Positions 47,211 to 58,321 are shown, counted from the stretch's first letter. The stretch is 64,000 bases of DNA from Rheinheimera aquimaris (GCF_020531985.1 NZ_JAJAVQ010000004.1:124001-188000), one strand, 5' to 3'. Numbers and translations: made by a program. The notes: generated by a model from the letters alone, not told the origin.

Positions 47211-48992
47211 TCAGAACTGAAAGGTGGCGACCAATGGGTCGTGATCAGATGAGCGGTACGGTGTCGGCGCATACAACGACTTCTGTTGCTGTTCACTTTT
47301 ATACTCAGTGTTATAGTCCAGCAGTGTTGGCTCATCGGCGTTTATCGCCCAGTGTTGCATGCTCTGCAGCTGCTTTGCCAGCGCCTTGCTAGCCAGCGCA
47401 TGATCAAGCGAGCCGGTGCGCCCACGGTACACATAAGAGTAACTGTTACCTTCAGCTGCCGTCAGATATTGCCAGCTATTGCTGGTCAGCATCTGTAATG
47501 GATCTTCCATCCGGTAAGCGTTCAAATCACCGAGGATAATCTGTTTATCTGTTTTAACGCCGGTAGGCTGGCTGCGAAGCCAGTCGCTCAGCGCTTTGGC
47601 TGAAGCAGTACGTAGCGCATTCCAGCAACCCTGACCATCGTGCTGATCGGCATCAACAGCGGCGGCGTCTTTCGGGCAGCTGCCTTTGGATTTAAAGTGG
47701 TTAATGCTAACCGTCACCATTTCATCGCTGGCCAGATGGCGGAAGCTCTGGGCCAGTGGCGGCCGGCTGCCCCAGTCGAATGGCTTCGCTTTTAGCATGG
47801 CCGCTTTGCCTTCAACACTGACAGTGGCGGGGCGGTACAGTAAGGCGACTTTTATTGCATCATCACCCGGTTGTTCACTGGTAATAATAAAGCGGTATGG
47901 TTTAGCGCTGACTTTATTCAGTGCACCGGTCAGGCTGGCTAAAGCGCTGTGCTGGCCATAACCGTTGTTTTCTACTTCCAGCAAACCGATGACATCAGCG
48001 TCCAGTGCAGCAAGAGCGGTAATGGTTTTCGCCCGCTGGCGTTCAAACTCGGCTGCAGTGCTGGCGCCACGTTTAGTTGGAAACGCCGGGTTTTGGCCTG
48101 CACCATTAAAGAAGTTCAGCACGTTAAAGCTGGCAATACGCAGCGCATGCGCTGGCTTGGCAGCTGGCTTGTCCGGTCTTGGGTTTTGCGCCTGATATAC
48201 CGGTTGACGGCTTGGCACTATCCGGTAGCCGCGGTCATCCTGCAGTACTATGCCTTCAACCTGGCTTAACGTATCACCAACCCGCAGGGTGTTGGCTGCA
48301 CTGAGTGTATTACCGGCAAACATCACCGGGTCTGGGTTTTGTTTTAGCAGACCGTCATCCAACACCAGCATATGTAACTGTTGTTGTGCAGTCAGGGCCG
48401 CAGCTTCTGCGCCGGGGCGCATAATTTCTGTTGCCACCATTAGCCGGGCGTCTGCCAGCGTTATTTCGCCGTAGCGGCCTAGGTCATAGGTATCGTTTAC
48501 GGTTAACGTTTGCTCAAACCGAACCAGCTCGCCTTCAAATTTTTCCCAGTCGCTTAGCTGTGCCAGCGGCAGTTTTACAGCCAGAGGGATGACATCAACT
48601 GTCGTCTCACACAGGGTTATGCTGCTGATATCGGTTAAGCTGGTAAAGTGTTTTAGCTCGGTGACGGTACCGCTTATCTGCAGTTGCTGGCCGGGTTGAT
48701 ATTGCTCTGCCGCTTTCGCATCGGCAATAAACAGGCTGGAAGACGCACCACTAACTGCCCGGTTAGTTGCCCGCAGCATAACACCGGCCATTTTCGTACC
48801 CGGATAAAGCTGCGCCGTGACGACGCCGCGGGTACTGACCTGTTGTCCGGCCAACGGGCTGGCATCTGTTGTGCCCTGTATAGTATCGATAGCGGTAAAG
48901 TTATCATTGCATGGCAGTGCATAAGCAAACTGAACGCTGAATGCGGCACTGAGTAGCGTCAGCGGCACAGAAAGACGTAGTAGATTAACCAT
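47211..48992 (-). CDS. ExeM/NucH-type extracellular endonuclease
   Basis: This 593-aa exported protein has a signal peptide (cleavage near AYA-LP). An OB-like region (about 50-130) carries Cys residues. A long endonuclease/exonuclease/phosphatase domain runs from about residue 283 (RIASFNVLNFFNG), with LEVENNG, INHFKSKGSC, LGDLNAYRMEDP and the terminal SSDHDPLVATF. These are the catalytic Asn, Glu, Asp and His positions of the DNase I-like fold. ExeM enzymes degrade extracellular DNA in biofilms. The usual C-terminal sorting tag is absent. Confidence 0.92.
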   Translation of the reverse strand: MVNLLRLSVPLTLLSAAFSVQFAYALPCNDNFTAIDTIQGTTDASPLAGQQVSTRGVVTAQLYPGTKMAGVMLRATNRAVSGASSSLFIADAKAAEQYQPGQQLQISGTVTELKHFTSLTDISSITLCETTVDVIPLAVKLPLAQLSDWEKFEGELVRFEQTLTVNDTYDLGRYGEITLADARLMVATEIMRPGAEAAALTAQQQLHMLVLDDGLLKQNPDPVMFAGNTLSAANTLRVGDTLSQVEGIVLQDDRGYRIVPSRQPVYQAQNPRPDKPAAKPAHALRIASFNVLNFFNGAGQNPAFPTKRGASTAAEFERQRAKTITALAALDADVIGLLEVENNGYGQHSALASLTGALNKVSAKPYRFIITSEQPGDDAIKVALLYRPATVSVEGKAAMLKAKPFDWGSRPPLAQSFRHLASDEMVTVSINHFKSKGSCPKDAAAVDADQHDGQGCWNALRTASAKALSDWLRSQPTGVKTDKQIILGDLNAYRMEDPLQMLTSNSWQYLTAAEGNSYSYVYRGRTGSLDHALASKALAKQLQSMQHWAINADEPTLLDYNTEYKSEQQQKSLYAPTPYRSSDHDPLVATFQF

Positions 48993-49125
48993 AAAGCCGT
49001 AATTCCGAATTAAAAAAGCAGTGTAGGCTGAAAGGATTAACAGACTATGACAACAGCCTTGCGCCGGTCATAGTCTGGGTTGCGACAAACTAGCCTTCAG
49101 GCCGGCAGCAAACCGGCCTGCGGTT

Positions 49126-50412
49126 TTAGTTTTTCTCGCGGGCGATGGCGCGATAGCCAATGTCGGTGCGGCAGAACATACCATCCCAACTGATTTTATC
49201 CGCCAACTGATAAGCCGCTTTTTGTGCAACAGTAACATTGTTGCCCAAAGCCGTAGCACACAGCACCCGGCCACCGTTAGTTACTACGTCATTACCGTTA
49301 AACTCGGTACCGGCGTGAAACACTTTGGCAGAGGCGCTATCTGCACCATCCAGGCCAGATATTACTTTGCCTTTGGCGTAGCTGTCCGGGTAGCCACCTG
49401 CAGCCAGCACCACGCCGACAGCCGCATCAGAGGTGAAATCTATGGCTTTACCAGCCAGCTGCGCTTGCGTTGCCGCTAAGCACAGCTCAACCAAGTCGGA
49501 TTGAAGCCGCATCATAATGGGCTGGGTTTCCGGGTCGCCAAAACGGCAGTTAAATTCCAGTACTTTGGCGCTGCCATCTTCAGCAATCATCAGGCCGGCG
49601 TATAAAAAGCCGGTAAATAAAGTGCCTTCGCTTGCCATGCCATTTACCGTTGGGTAAATCACGTTTTGCATCACCCAGTCATGTACCGCAGGCGTTACCA
49701 CCGGTGCTGGTGAGTAAGCACCCATACCGCCGGTATTCGGGCCTTTATCGCCGTTATCACGTGCTTTGTGATCCTGTGATGAGGCAAACGGCAGCGCAGT
49801 TTTGCCATCAACCATAACGATAAATGAGGCTTCTTCGCCGGTTAAGAACTCTTCAACCACAACGCGGCTGCCCGCATCGCCAAACTTATTGCCAGATAGC
49901 ATATCGTCAATGGCCGCAGCGGCTTCTGCCTGCGTTTGTGCGATGATCACACCTTTACCTGCTGCTAAGCCATCAGCCTTGATAACAACAGGCAGGCCAA
50001 GTGTTTGCGCGAAGGCTTTTGCCGGTGCGGTGTCAGTAAAGTTCTGGTAAGCGGCGGTTGGGATCTTGTGGCGCGCTAAAAAGTCTTTGGCAAAAGCTTT
50101 AGAGCTTTCCAGCTGAGCGGCTGCTTTGGTTGGGCCAAAAATAGCCAGTCCTTCTGCCCGAAATGCATCTACCACGCCTTTTGCCAGTGGCGCTTCGGGG
50201 CCGACGATAGTCAGGCCGATGTCTTCTGCTTTGGCAAACGCCAGCAGCGCATTAACATCATCAGCTGCTATCGCAACATTGGTCAGGTTGCTTTCGCGTG
50301 CTGTGCCGGCATTCCCCGGTGCAACAAACACTTTGCTAGCCAGTGGTGACTGCGCTGCTTTCCAGGCCAGAGCATGTTCGCGGCCACCGCCGCCAATTAC
50401 CAGTACTTTCAT
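49126..50412 (-). CDS. purD: Phosphoribosylamine-glycine ligase
   Basis: This 428-aa ATP-grasp enzyme carries out the second step of purine synthesis. It shows VLVIGGGGREHALAWK at the N-terminus, the ATP-grasp loop VIKADGLAAGKGVI near residue 140, and FNCRFGDPETQ near 290. It is full length. It lies upstream of the nuclease gene rather than beside purH. Confidence 0.97.
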   Translation of the reverse strand: MKVLVIGGGGREHALAWKAAQSPLASKVFVAPGNAGTARESNLTNVAIAADDVNALLAFAKAEDIGLTIVGPEAPLAKGVVDAFRAEGLAIFGPTKAAAQLESSKAFAKDFLARHKIPTAAYQNFTDTAPAKAFAQTLGLPVVIKADGLAAGKGVIIAQTQAEAAAAIDDMLSGNKFGDAGSRVVVEEFLTGEEASFIVMVDGKTALPFASSQDHKARDNGDKGPNTGGMGAYSPAPVVTPAVHDWVMQNVIYPTVNGMASEGTLFTGFLYAGLMIAEDGSAKVLEFNCRFGDPETQPIMMRLQSDLVELCLAATQAQLAGKAIDFTSDAAVGVVLAAGGYPDSYAKGKVISGLDGADSASAKVFHAGTEFNGNDVVTNGGRVLCATALGNNVTVAQKAAYQLADKISWDGMFCRTDIGYRAIAREKN

Positions 50413-50442
50413 TTAACTTTCCGTCTGTTATGCAATAAAAAA

Positions 50443-51270
50443 TTATTCTGTTTTCGCCGGTTTGCGGAACTTAAGCGTCATGCGATCGCTTTCACCAATT
50501 GCCAGATATTTGGTTCTGTCTTGCTCTTTTAATCGCAGAACCGGTGGCAGCGTCCAGACTCCGCCCGGGTAATCGGCGGTATCCTTCGGGTTGGCGTTAA
50601 TTTCGCTGCTGTCTTCCAGTACAAAACCGGCCTTCTGTGCCAGTTCAATCGCCAGCTGCTGTGGGAAATAACCGGTTTTCACCCAGTCACCGCTTGCTTT
50701 ATCGGCAGGTAAACGGTGTTCCACCACGCCCAGTACACCACCCGGTTTTAACGCTTTATAAAAGTCTTTAAAAATGGCAACCATGCCGTCGTTGCCGCCA
50801 CTGTTATACCAGTTGTGCAGGTTACGGAATGTCAATACCACATCGGCGCTGCCGGCAGGCGCTATGGCACTGCTGTTGCCTGGGGCAAATTCGGTTAGCT
50901 GTACGCGGTTATAAACAGGATCGCTTGCCAGTTTTTCAGCAAAGGCGGCGCGGTTGCGCTTGTAATAATCTGAATCGGTCTCTGCCGGGAAGTGCGCGGC
51001 GTAGTAGGTACCGTGCGCCGCCAGTAGCGGTGCCAGAATTTCAGTGTACCAGCCACCGCCGGGGGAAATTTCTACCACAGTACTGTCTGGTTTTACGTCA
51101 AAGAAGGCCAGTGTTTCGACTGGATGACGGTATTGATCCCTGGCGGCATTTTCAGCGCTGCGATTGTGATGTTTAACAGCCAGTTGCAAAGCGTCGGCGG
51201 CATCATCTGCCAGAGTTAACGGGCTTAACAGAAGAGCAGACAGCATAGTAACGAGTTTTATGGTTTTCAT
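50443..51270 (-). CDS. Exported SAM-methyltransferase-like protein
   Basis: This 275-aa protein has a signal peptide (MKTIKLVTMLSALLLSPLTLA) and then a class I methyltransferase fold. Motif I is VVEISPGGGWYTEILAP near residue 65, a motif IV-like region is ADVVLTFRNLHNWY, and LKPGGVLGVVEHR follows. The family (COG4798-like) often carries such signals. S-adenosylmethionine is not normally periplasmic, so its activity there is puzzling. The substrate is unknown. It is 30 bp upstream of purD on the same strand. Confidence 0.85.
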   Translation of the reverse strand: MKTIKLVTMLSALLLSPLTLADDAADALQLAVKHHNRSAENAARDQYRHPVETLAFFDVKPDSTVVEISPGGGWYTEILAPLLAAHGTYYAAHFPAETDSDYYKRNRAAFAEKLASDPVYNRVQLTEFAPGNSSAIAPAGSADVVLTFRNLHNWYNSGGNDGMVAIFKDFYKALKPGGVLGVVEHRLPADKASGDWVKTGYFPQQLAIELAQKAGFVLEDSSEINANPKDTADYPGGVWTLPPVLRLKEQDRTKYLAIGESDRMTLKFRKPAKTE

Positions 51271-51438
51271 CTTCGTGGTTCCCTGTGGTAAAAGTGGCGC
51301 TAGTGTAGCAAAAGCCTGCAGAAAAAGCAGGCGCGCTGCAGATTAATCCGCACTGAGTGGATGGCCAGACTGCTAATTTCTAATCAACAATTGGCTAAGG
51401 CTGTGATAGAATGCCCGCCCTTTTATGCGGGATGCCTT

Positions 51439-52179
51439 ATGTTAGATCAAATCCGTATTATTCTTGTTGGCACCACCCATACCGGTAACATCGGCTCGGT
51501 CGCGCGCGCGATGAAAACCATGGGCTTGTCGCAACTGTATCTGGTTGCCCCGAAAGAGCTGCCTGATGGCCAGGCGTATGCGCTGTCGGCCGGCGCAAGC
51601 GATATTCTGGCCAATGCCAAAGTGTTTGATACGCTACAGCAAGCGATTACTGATTGCCCACTGGTGATTGGCAGCAGCGCGCGTTCACGTACATTAAGCT
51701 GGCCAATGCTGGAGCCGCGTGAATGCGGTGTGCAGGCAGTAAAAGAGGCTGTGACACATCCGGTAGCGCTGGTGTTTGGCCGTGAAAGCAGTGGTTTGAC
51801 CAACGAAGAGCTGCAGCTGTGTAACTACCATGTCTGTATTCCGGCAAATCCTGAATACAGCTCGCTGAACCTGGCGATGGCGGTGCAAATTGTCACCTAT
51901 GAAGTGCGGATGGCGTATCTGCAAACACAAACTGCAGCTGCCGTCAGCGACGACATTGCCTATCCGACTAATGAGCAACTGGCCAGCTTTTATCAGCATC
52001 TGGAAGACACGCTGAATGAGACCGGCTTTATCATCAAGCAGCATCCGGGCGTGGTGATGACGAAGCTTAAGCGCTTGTTTACCCGGGCGCGGCCGGAAGA
52101 GGCGGAATACAATATACTGCGCGGCATTTTAACGTCGGTGCAGCGATATGGCGCAAATGCCAAAGGCGACAAGGAGTAA
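51439..52179 (+). CDS. trmJ: tRNA (cytidine/uridine-2'-O)-methyltransferase TrmJ
   Basis: This 246-aa SPOUT-class enzyme methylates the ribose of tRNA position 32. Its motifs are [21 protein letters not shown] at residues 9-29 (read in two parts), [16 protein letters not shown] and [19 protein letters not shown], which form the trefoil knot. The length equals E. coli TrmJ. The frame is open to 51361; 51439 gives the family start. cysE follows 3 bp after its stop. Confidence 0.95.
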   Translation: MLDQIRIILVGTTHTGNIGSVARAMKTMGLSQLYLVAPKELPDGQAYALSAGASDILANAKVFDTLQQAITDCPLVIGSSARSRTLSWPMLEPRECGVQAVKEAVTHPVALVFGRESSGLTNEELQLCNYHVCIPANPEYSSLNLAMAVQIVTYEVRMAYLQTQTAAAVSDDIAYPTNEQLASFYQHLEDTLNETGFIIKQHPGVVMTKLKRLFTRARPEEAEYNILRGILTSVQRYGANAKGDKE

Positions 52180-52182
52180 AGC

Positions 52183-52992
52183 ATGTTTGCTGGTATCAAA
52201 GAAGATATCAAAAGTGTGTTTGAACGCGACCCGGCTGCCCGCAGCAGCTTTGAGGTGCTAACCAATTATCCCGGTTTACACGCGATTTGGTGGCACCGGG
52301 TTAGCCATAAATTGTGGCGTGCGAACTGGAAATGGCTGGCACGGTTTTTAAGTACAGTGGCGCGCTGGCTGACCGGGGTTGAAATTCATCCCGGCGCCAA
52401 GATTGGCCGACGCTTTTTTATCGACCATGGCATGGGCGTGGTGATTGGTGAAACCGCAGAGATTGGTGATGACGTTACCTTATATCATGGCGTGACCTTA
52501 GGTGGTACCAGCTGGAACCCGGGCAAGCGCCACCCGACACTGGCAAATGGTGTGGTGATAGGTGCTGGCGCTAAGGTGCTGGGGCCGTTAATGGTCGGCG
52601 AAAACGCCCGTATTGGCTCTAATGCTGTGGTGGTAAAAGACGTACCTGCCGAGGCAACTGTGATTGGTATCCCAGGCCGCATTGTGGCGAAAGCCGATGT
52701 AGAAGTCAGTGACGGCCGTAAACAGTTGGCGAAAAAGTTTGGTTTTGACGCTTACGCCGTTGCTGCTGATAACCCGGATCCGGTGGCCAATGCCATAGGC
52801 CGGATGCTGGATCATATACAGTTTCTCGACAACAAAGTCGGTGAGCTGTGTCATAGCGTCAACAAGCTCGGCGGCAATGTGTGCGAGCAGGTCCCGGCCG
52901 TTGATATTGAAGAAGAAGACTTTAAACTGGCTGAGCAACGCGCCGCACAGCAGCGTAAGCGTGATGTCGAAGCCTTTGATCCAAATATTTAA
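52183..52992 (+). CDS. cysE: Serine O-acetyltransferase
   Basis: This 269-aa enzyme makes O-acetylserine for cysteine synthesis. It has the N-terminal helical region and left-handed beta-helix hexapeptides ([57 protein letters not shown]). The C-terminal acidic tail [11 protein letters not shown] is longer than in EpsC forms. AAGGAG upstream supports ATG 52183. It sits between trmJ and iscR, so cysteine supply is next to Fe-S assembly, as in isc-linked cysE genes. Confidence 0.95.
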   Translation: MFAGIKEDIKSVFERDPAARSSFEVLTNYPGLHAIWWHRVSHKLWRANWKWLARFLSTVARWLTGVEIHPGAKIGRRFFIDHGMGVVIGETAEIGDDVTLYHGVTLGGTSWNPGKRHPTLANGVVIGAGAKVLGPLMVGENARIGSNAVVVKDVPAEATVIGIPGRIVAKADVEVSDGRKQLAKKFGFDAYAVAADNPDPVANAIGRMLDHIQFLDNKVGELCHSVNKLGGNVCEQVPAVDIEEEDFKLAEQRAAQQRKRDVEAFDPNI

Positions 52993-53010
52993 ACTGAACC
53001 TTAGCCCTGA

Positions 53011-53035
53011 ATACCTGACTAAAGCAGTAGGTTAT
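53011..53035 (+). promoter_or_regulatory. IscR type-1 site 1
   Basis: The sequence ATACCTGACT-aaag-CAGTAGGTTAT follows the type-1 IscR consensus of two ATAnnYGACT-like half sites. It lies immediately after cysE and before iscR. Confidence 0.85.
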
Positions 53036-53037
53036 TA

Positions 53038-53069
53038 ATACTTGACTAAAATAGTCAGGAAAGTAAAAT
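53038..53069 (+). promoter_or_regulatory. IscR type-1 site 2 overlapping the isc promoter
   Basis: ATACTTGACT-aaaa-TAGTCAGG lies three bases after the first site. A TTGACT -35 (53042-53047) and TAAAAT -10 (53064-53069), spaced 16 bp, overlap it, so IscR binding would block RNA polymerase. Confidence 0.88.
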
Positions 53070-53096
53070 AGTGCCAGTGTTTTCAGGGAGCAGACT

Positions 53097-53579
53097 ATGA
53101 GATTAACGTCGAAAGGCCGCTATGCGGTGACGGCTATGCTGGATGTAGCCTTACACACAGCAACCGGGCCGGTGCCGCTGGCTGATATTTCAGAGCGCCA
53201 GGGGATTTCGTTGTCTTATCTTGAACAATTGTTTGCCCGCTTACGTAAACAGGGGTTAGTTAGTAGTGTGCGTGGTCCCGGAGGCGGTTATCAACTCGGC
53301 CGTGACGCAACAGCGATATCGGTATCGGATGTGATCAGCGCTGTTGATGAGTCGGTTGATGCAACCCGCTGTCAGGGCAAGTCTGACTGCCACAGCGGTA
53401 CCCGCTGTTTAACCCATACCCTGTGGAGCGATTTGAGTCATCGCATCGAAGATTTTCTGACCGGCATTACGCTGGGCGAGCTGGTGAACCAGCAAGATGT
53501 TCAGGCCCTGGCCAAGCGGCAGAACAGCCGCATTGTAAAGAACCCGGCAACTGATATTGAAGTCAGCTGCCAGCTGTAG
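53097..53579 (+). CDS. iscR: Fe-S cluster regulator IscR
   Basis: This 160-aa Rrf2-family repressor has the winged helix ([18 protein letters not shown]) and cluster cysteines in [13 protein letters not shown], spaced as C92, C98 and C104 of E. coli, with a following His ligand in LTH. With its [2Fe-2S] cluster it represses this operon at the two sites upstream, giving feedback. It is first of the isc genes. Confidence 0.97.
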   Translation: MRLTSKGRYAVTAMLDVALHTATGPVPLADISERQGISLSYLEQLFARLRKQGLVSSVRGPGGGYQLGRDATAISVSDVISAVDESVDATRCQGKSDCHSGTRCLTHTLWSDLSHRIEDFLTGITLGELVNQQDVQALAKRQNSRIVKNPATDIEVSCQL

Positions 53580-53596
53580 GCAACACGGAGCAAATA

Positions 53597-54811
53597 ATGA
53601 AGCTACCTATTTATCTGGATTACGCTGCAACTACCCCGGTCGACCCACGGGTAGCAGAAAAAATGATGCAGTTTTTAACAATGGACGGCGAGTTTGGTAA
53701 CCCGGCGTCGCGCTCGCATCGTTTTGGCTGGCAGGCGGAAGAAGCGGTAGAAATTGCCCGCAGTCAGATTGCCGAACTGATTAATGCTGACCCGCGCGAA
53801 ATTGTGTTTACCTCAGGCGCTACAGAATCAAATAACCTGGCGATTAAAGGTGCCGCTGATTTTTACCGTAAAAAGGGTAAGCACCTGATCACCGTTAAAA
53901 CCGAACATAAAGCTACGCTGGACACTATGCGTCAGCTCGAGCGTGAAGGCTACGAAGTCACTTATCTGGAGCCGCAGACCGATGGCATGGTCACCATTGA
54001 GATGCTCGAAGCGGCTATTCGTCCGGATACCACTGTGATCAGCGTGATGTTTGTTAACAACGAAATCGGTGTAGTGCAGGATATTGCTGCTATTGGCGAG
54101 TTATGCCGCAGCAAAGGTATAGTGTTCCATGTTGACTCTGCACAAGCGGCCGGCAAGGTAGATATCGACCTGCAAACGCTGAAAGTAGATTTAATGTCGT
54201 TCTCTGCGCACAAAGTGTATGGCCCTAAAGGTATTGGCGCCTTGTTTGTGCGTCGTAAGCCGCGTATCCGCTTAGAAGCACAGATGCACGGTGGTGGCCA
54301 TGAGCGCGGTATGCGTTCTGGTACGTTACCAACGCATCAGATCGTCGGTATGGGTGAAGCGTTTCGCATTGCTAAACTGGAAATGGCGGAAGAAAACCAA
54401 CGCATTACCGCGCTGCGCGACCGCTTGCTGGAAGGCGTTAAGGATATCGAACAGGTATTTTTAAACGGTAACCGTGAACACCGCGTACCTCAGATCACCA
54501 ACATCAGCTTTAACTACGTTGAAGGCGAGTCGCTGATTATGGCGTTAAAAGATATCGCCGTGTCGTCAGGTTCTGCCTGTACCTCTGCCAGCCTGGAACC
54601 GTCTTATGTACTGCGGGCGCTTGGCATGAGTGATGAACTGGCGCACAGTTCGATCCGTTTCAGTATCGGCCGTTACACCACAGAGCAGCAGATTGATCAC
54701 ACGATTAAAATTGTGCATCAGGCGATTGAAAAACTGCGTGCTATGTCGCCATTGTGGGACATGTATAAAGATGGCGTCGATTTAAACACTGTAGCCTGGG
54801 TTGCGCATTAA
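53597..54811 (+). CDS. iscS: Cysteine desulfurase IscS
   Basis: This 404-aa PLP enzyme takes sulfur from cysteine. The PLP lysine is in [10 protein letters not shown] near residue 205. The mobile sulfur-accepting Cys is in [15 protein letters not shown] near 328. The N-terminal [13 protein letters not shown] and the length are as in E. coli. It hands sulfur to IscU and to tRNA-thiolation enzymes. Confidence 0.98.
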   Translation: MKLPIYLDYAATTPVDPRVAEKMMQFLTMDGEFGNPASRSHRFGWQAEEAVEIARSQIAELINADPREIVFTSGATESNNLAIKGAADFYRKKGKHLITVKTEHKATLDTMRQLEREGYEVTYLEPQTDGMVTIEMLEAAIRPDTTVISVMFVNNEIGVVQDIAAIGELCRSKGIVFHVDSAQAAGKVDIDLQTLKVDLMSFSAHKVYGPKGIGALFVRRKPRIRLEAQMHGGGHERGMRSGTLPTHQIVGMGEAFRIAKLEMAEENQRITALRDRLLEGVKDIEQVFLNGNREHRVPQITNISFNYVEGESLIMALKDIAVSSGSACTSASLEPSYVLRALGMSDELAHSSIRFSIGRYTTEQQIDHTIKIVHQAIEKLRAMSPLWDMYKDGVDLNTVAWVAH

Positions 54812-54841
54812 GCGCGCTGGCTGCACACAGAGGTAACTATT

Positions 54842-55225
54842 ATGGCTTACAGTAATAAAGTAATCGATCACTACGAAAACCCGCGTAACGTTGGCTCTTT
54901 TGATAAAGACGATGCAGGTGTCGCGACCGGTATGGTCGGTGCGCCGGCCTGTGGTGACGTAATGAAACTGCAGATCAAAGTTAACGCGGACGGCATTATT
55001 GAAGATGCCAAGTTTAAGACCTATGGCTGCGGCAGTGCTATCGCCTCCAGTTCACTGGTTACTGAGTGGGTAAAGGGTAAAAGCCTGGATGAAGCTCAGC
55101 AAATTAAGAATACTGACATTGCGCAGGAACTGGCTCTGCCACCGGTGAAAATTCACTGTTCTATTCTGGCCGAAGATGCGATCAAAGCTGCTATTGCTGA
55201 CTATAAGCAAAAGCACGGGAGCTAA
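54842..55225 (+). CDS. iscU: Fe-S scaffold protein IscU
   Basis: This 127-aa protein has the three scaffold cysteines in [22 protein letters not shown] and [11 protein letters not shown], plus the adjacent His. The HscA-recognition LPPVK motif precedes the last Cys. It assembles [2Fe-2S] clusters from IscS-derived sulfur. It is 30 bp downstream of iscS. Confidence 0.98.
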   Translation: MAYSNKVIDHYENPRNVGSFDKDDAGVATGMVGAPACGDVMKLQIKVNADGIIEDAKFKTYGCGSAIASSSLVTEWVKGKSLDEAQQIKNTDIAQELALPPVKIHCSILAEDAIKAAIADYKQKHGS

Positions 55226-55230
55226 GCAGT

Positions 55231-55554
55231 ATGGCGATTTCGATGACACCGGCGGCCGCTGATCGGGTACGCAGCTTTTTGCATAACCGTGGTAAAGGTA
55301 TTGGCTTGCGGGTGGGTGTGAAAACCACCGGTTGTTCAGGTCTGGCCTATGTGTTGGAGTTTGTCGATACGTTAAACGATGATGACCAGGTGTTTGAACA
55401 GGACGATCTGAAGTTGATTGTTGACGGCAAGAGCCTGGTTTACATCGACGGTACTCAGCTCGATTTTGTCAAAGAAGGCCTGAACGAGGGGTTTCAATTT
55501 AATAACCCGAACGTTAACGGTGAATGTGGCTGTGGCGAAAGCTTCACGGTTTAA
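55231..55554 (+). CDS. iscA: A-type Fe-S carrier IscA
   Basis: This 107-aa protein has the three conserved cysteines in [10 protein letters not shown] and the C-terminal CGCGESF. A-type carriers pass clusters or iron to target proteins. It starts 5 bp after the iscU stop. Confidence 0.97.
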   Translation: MAISMTPAAADRVRSFLHNRGKGIGLRVGVKTTGCSGLAYVLEFVDTLNDDDQVFEQDDLKLIVDGKSLVYIDGTQLDFVKEGLNEGFQFNNPNVNGECGCGESFTV

Positions 55555-55582
55555 GCATGTACTTTAACTAGCCAGGGGCCGG

Positions 55583-56107
55583 ATGAATTACTTTCAGCTG
55601 TTTAATCTGCCGGCGAAGTTCGATCTCGATTTAACCGAGCTCGGTTCGCGTTACCTTAAATTGCAAAAGCAGTTCCATCCGGACCAGCATAGCAGCGGGT
55701 CTGAACGCGACCGGCTGCTTGCGGTACAACAGACAGCTAATATTAACGATGCTTATCATAGCCTGAAGCAGCCATTGCTTAGGGCCGAGCATTTGCTGGC
55801 TTTACGCGGCTTGAAGATAAGCCATGAACAGCGCAGTTTTACCGACCCGATGTTTTTAATGCAGCAAATGGAGCTGCGTGAACAACTGGCTGAAATCGAT
55901 CTCAGTGATGACCCTGATAGCGTAATCGACGATATAGACCGCCAGTTACAGCAACAGAAAAAACAGTTGTTAAACCAGTTGTCGGTGGCACTGGATGCAG
56001 AAAACGCAGAACAGGATCAACTGGCGGCCGACCTTATCCGTAAACTAAAATTCTTTTATAAGTTGCAGCAAGAGCTGGAGCTTATAGAACAGCAACTACA
56101 AGACTAA
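55583..56107 (+). CDS. hscB: J-type co-chaperone HscB
   Basis: This 174-aa protein has an N-terminal J domain with the HPD loop (FHPDQH near residue 33) and a three-helix C-terminal domain that contacts IscU. It stimulates HscA ATPase for cluster release. The length fits the family. Confidence 0.96.
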   Translation: MNYFQLFNLPAKFDLDLTELGSRYLKLQKQFHPDQHSSGSERDRLLAVQQTANINDAYHSLKQPLLRAEHLLALRGLKISHEQRSFTDPMFLMQQMELREQLAEIDLSDDPDSVIDDIDRQLQQQKKQLLNQLSVALDAENAEQDQLAADLIRKLKFFYKLQQELELIEQQLQD

Positions 56108-56114
56108 CAACATT

Positions 56115-57965
56115 ATGGCGTTATTACAGATCGCAGAGCCAGGACAAAGCGCTGCGCCGCATCAGCATAAGCTGGCAGCAGGCATTGACCTGGGTACGAC
56201 TAACTCTCTGGTAGCAACAGTACGTAGTGGTGAGGCTAAAACGCTGGTTAATAGCCAGGGGCGCGATATGGTGCCGTCCGTGGTACGGTACACGCCAGAT
56301 AGCGTCATTGTGGGTGATGCAGCAATGACCGCTGCGCAACATGATGCCGATAACACCATAGTGTCGGTGAAGCGTCTGATGGGTAAAGGCTACAGCGAAA
56401 CGCTGGCACTAAAAGAGAAGGTGCCCTATCAGCTGATCGATCAACAAGGGCTGGTTGCCATCAATACCGTGCAGGGTGTTAAAAACCCGGTAGAAGTATC
56501 GGCTGAAATTCTGGCTACGCTGGCCAATACCGCCAGTGAGACCTTGGGCGGCGAATTAAATGGCGTGGTTATTACTGTACCGGCGTACTTTGATGATGCA
56601 CAGCGTCAGGCAACGAAAGATGCCGCTAAGCTGGCCGGTTTAAATGTAATGCGGCTGTTGAACGAGCCGACAGCTGCTGCGCTGGCATACGGTCTGGATT
56701 CTGGGCAGGAAGGTGTGGTGGCCGTATACGATTTGGGCGGCGGTACCTTTGATATCTCTATCTTACGACTGCGCCGTGGTGTGTTTGAAGTGCTGGCAAC
56801 CGGCGGTGATTCTGCGCTGGGCGGAGACGATTTTGACCATGCTATTGTCAGTTATCTGCAGCAGCAAAGCGGTTTGGCAGAGTTGTCACATCAGCAAATG
56901 CGGCAATATCTGACGCTTGCCCGCAGCATTAAAGAGCAGTTAACCGAAGAGGAATCGGTCAGTTTTAACTTGCCGGGTGACTCTGCACAAACGCAGTTTA
57001 GCCGCTCTCAATTTGAACAGCTGATTGCCCCACTGGTGAAAAAAACCATTCGTGCTTGTCGGCAGGTGCTACGCGATGCCGGTTTAACTGCAGAAGAAAT
57101 TGTCAAAGTAGTGATGGTTGGCGGTTCTACACGGGTACCTCTGGTACGCAGCGAAGTGGCCGCGTTTTTTGCCAGTGAACCGCTTACCTCAATAGACCCG
57201 GATAAAGTTGTCGCTATTGGTGCCGCCATTCAGGCTAATGTGTTGGTGGGCAATAAAGCCGATGGCGATACACTGCTACTGGATGTTATTCCGCTGTCTT
57301 TAGGTCTTGAAACCATGGGCGGCCTGACAGAGAAAATTATCCCGCGCAATACGGTCATCCCGGTCGCGCGGGCACAAGAGTTCACCACTTTTAAAGATGG
57401 TCAGACAGCGATGGCGCTGCATGTAGTGCAAGGCGAGCGCGAACTGGTGGAAGACTGCCGCTCTTTGGCTCGGTTTGAATTGCGTGGCATTCCGCCTATG
57501 CCAGCCGGTGGTGCTCATATCCGTGTGACTTTTCAGGTTGATGCAGACGGTTTGCTCAGTGTCACCGCGCAGGAAAAATCTACCGGCGTGCAGTCGAATA
57601 TTCAGGTTAAGCCATCTTATGGCCTCAGTGATGATCAGGTTGCCACTATGCTAAAAGGCTCGATGCAGCATGCCCGGCAGGACATGCAGCAGCGCTTATT
57701 ACGCGAGCAGCAGGTCGAGGCTGCCCGCGTACTGGAAGCGGTAAGCCGCGCGCTGCAGGCTGATGCGCACCTGTTAAATGATACTGAGCGTTTGGCTATT
57801 GAGCAGGCACTGACCGATCTGGCCACTGTGCAGCAGGGCGACGATACCGCCGCAATTAAAGCCGCTATTGAACATACTAACCATTTAACCGATGACTTTG
57901 CCGCGCGGCGCATGGATCAGTCGATCCGCAGCGCCTTGACTGGTCACAACGTGGACGAGGTATAA
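56115..57965 (+). CDS. hscA: Fe-S assembly chaperone HscA
   Basis: This 616-aa specialised Hsp70 has [15 protein letters not shown] near residue 24, [12 protein letters not shown] near 200, [11 protein letters not shown] near 335 and a substrate domain beginning near 390 ([15 protein letters not shown]). It recognises the LPPVK segment of IscU. It lies 7 bp after hscB. Confidence 0.98.
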   Translation: MALLQIAEPGQSAAPHQHKLAAGIDLGTTNSLVATVRSGEAKTLVNSQGRDMVPSVVRYTPDSVIVGDAAMTAAQHDADNTIVSVKRLMGKGYSETLALKEKVPYQLIDQQGLVAINTVQGVKNPVEVSAEILATLANTASETLGGELNGVVITVPAYFDDAQRQATKDAAKLAGLNVMRLLNEPTAAALAYGLDSGQEGVVAVYDLGGGTFDISILRLRRGVFEVLATGGDSALGGDDFDHAIVSYLQQQSGLAELSHQQMRQYLTLARSIKEQLTEEESVSFNLPGDSAQTQFSRSQFEQLIAPLVKKTIRACRQVLRDAGLTAEEIVKVVMVGGSTRVPLVRSEVAAFFASEPLTSIDPDKVVAIGAAIQANVLVGNKADGDTLLLDVIPLSLGLETMGGLTEKIIPRNTVIPVARAQEFTTFKDGQTAMALHVVQGERELVEDCRSLARFELRGIPPMPAGGAHIRVTFQVDADGLLSVTAQEKSTGVQSNIQVKPSYGLSDDQVATMLKGSMQHARQDMQQRLLREQQVEAARVLEAVSRALQADAHLLNDTERLAIEQALTDLATVQQGDDTAAIKAAIEHTNHLTDDFAARRMDQSIRSALTGHNVDEV

Positions 57966-57968
57966 CAG

Positions 57969-58307
57969 ATGCCACAAATTGTATTTTTACCCCATGCAGA
58001 ACTGTGCCCTGAAGGCGCTGCACTGGAAGCAAAAGCCGGTGAAACTGTGCTGGATGTGGCACTGCGTAACGGCATTGCAATAGAGCATGCCTGTGAAAAA
58101 TCCTGTGCTTGCACGACTTGTCATGTCATCGTGCGCGAGGGCTTTTATTCACTGAATGAAAGTGATGAGCTCGAAGATGACATGCTCGACAAAGCCTGGG
58201 GCCTGGAGCCTGAGTCCCGCTTAGGTTGTCAGGCACGGATAGCTGACGAAGACCTGGTGGTAGAAATACCCAAATACACGGTCAATATGGTCAGTGAAGG
58301 GCACTGA
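57969..58307 (+). CDS. fdx: ISC [2Fe-2S] ferredoxin
   Basis: This 112-aa adrenodoxin-type ferredoxin has cluster cysteines in CEKSCACTTC and the later LGCQARI. It supplies electrons for cluster assembly. It closes the operon three bases after hscA; no iscX follows, and a terminator is directly downstream. Confidence 0.97.
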   Translation: MPQIVFLPHAELCPEGAALEAKAGETVLDVALRNGIAIEHACEKSCACTTCHVIVREGFYSLNESDELEDDMLDKAWGLEPESRLGCQARIADEDLVVEIPKYTVNMVSEGH

Positions 58308-58321
58308 GTTACAGTGTTAAG

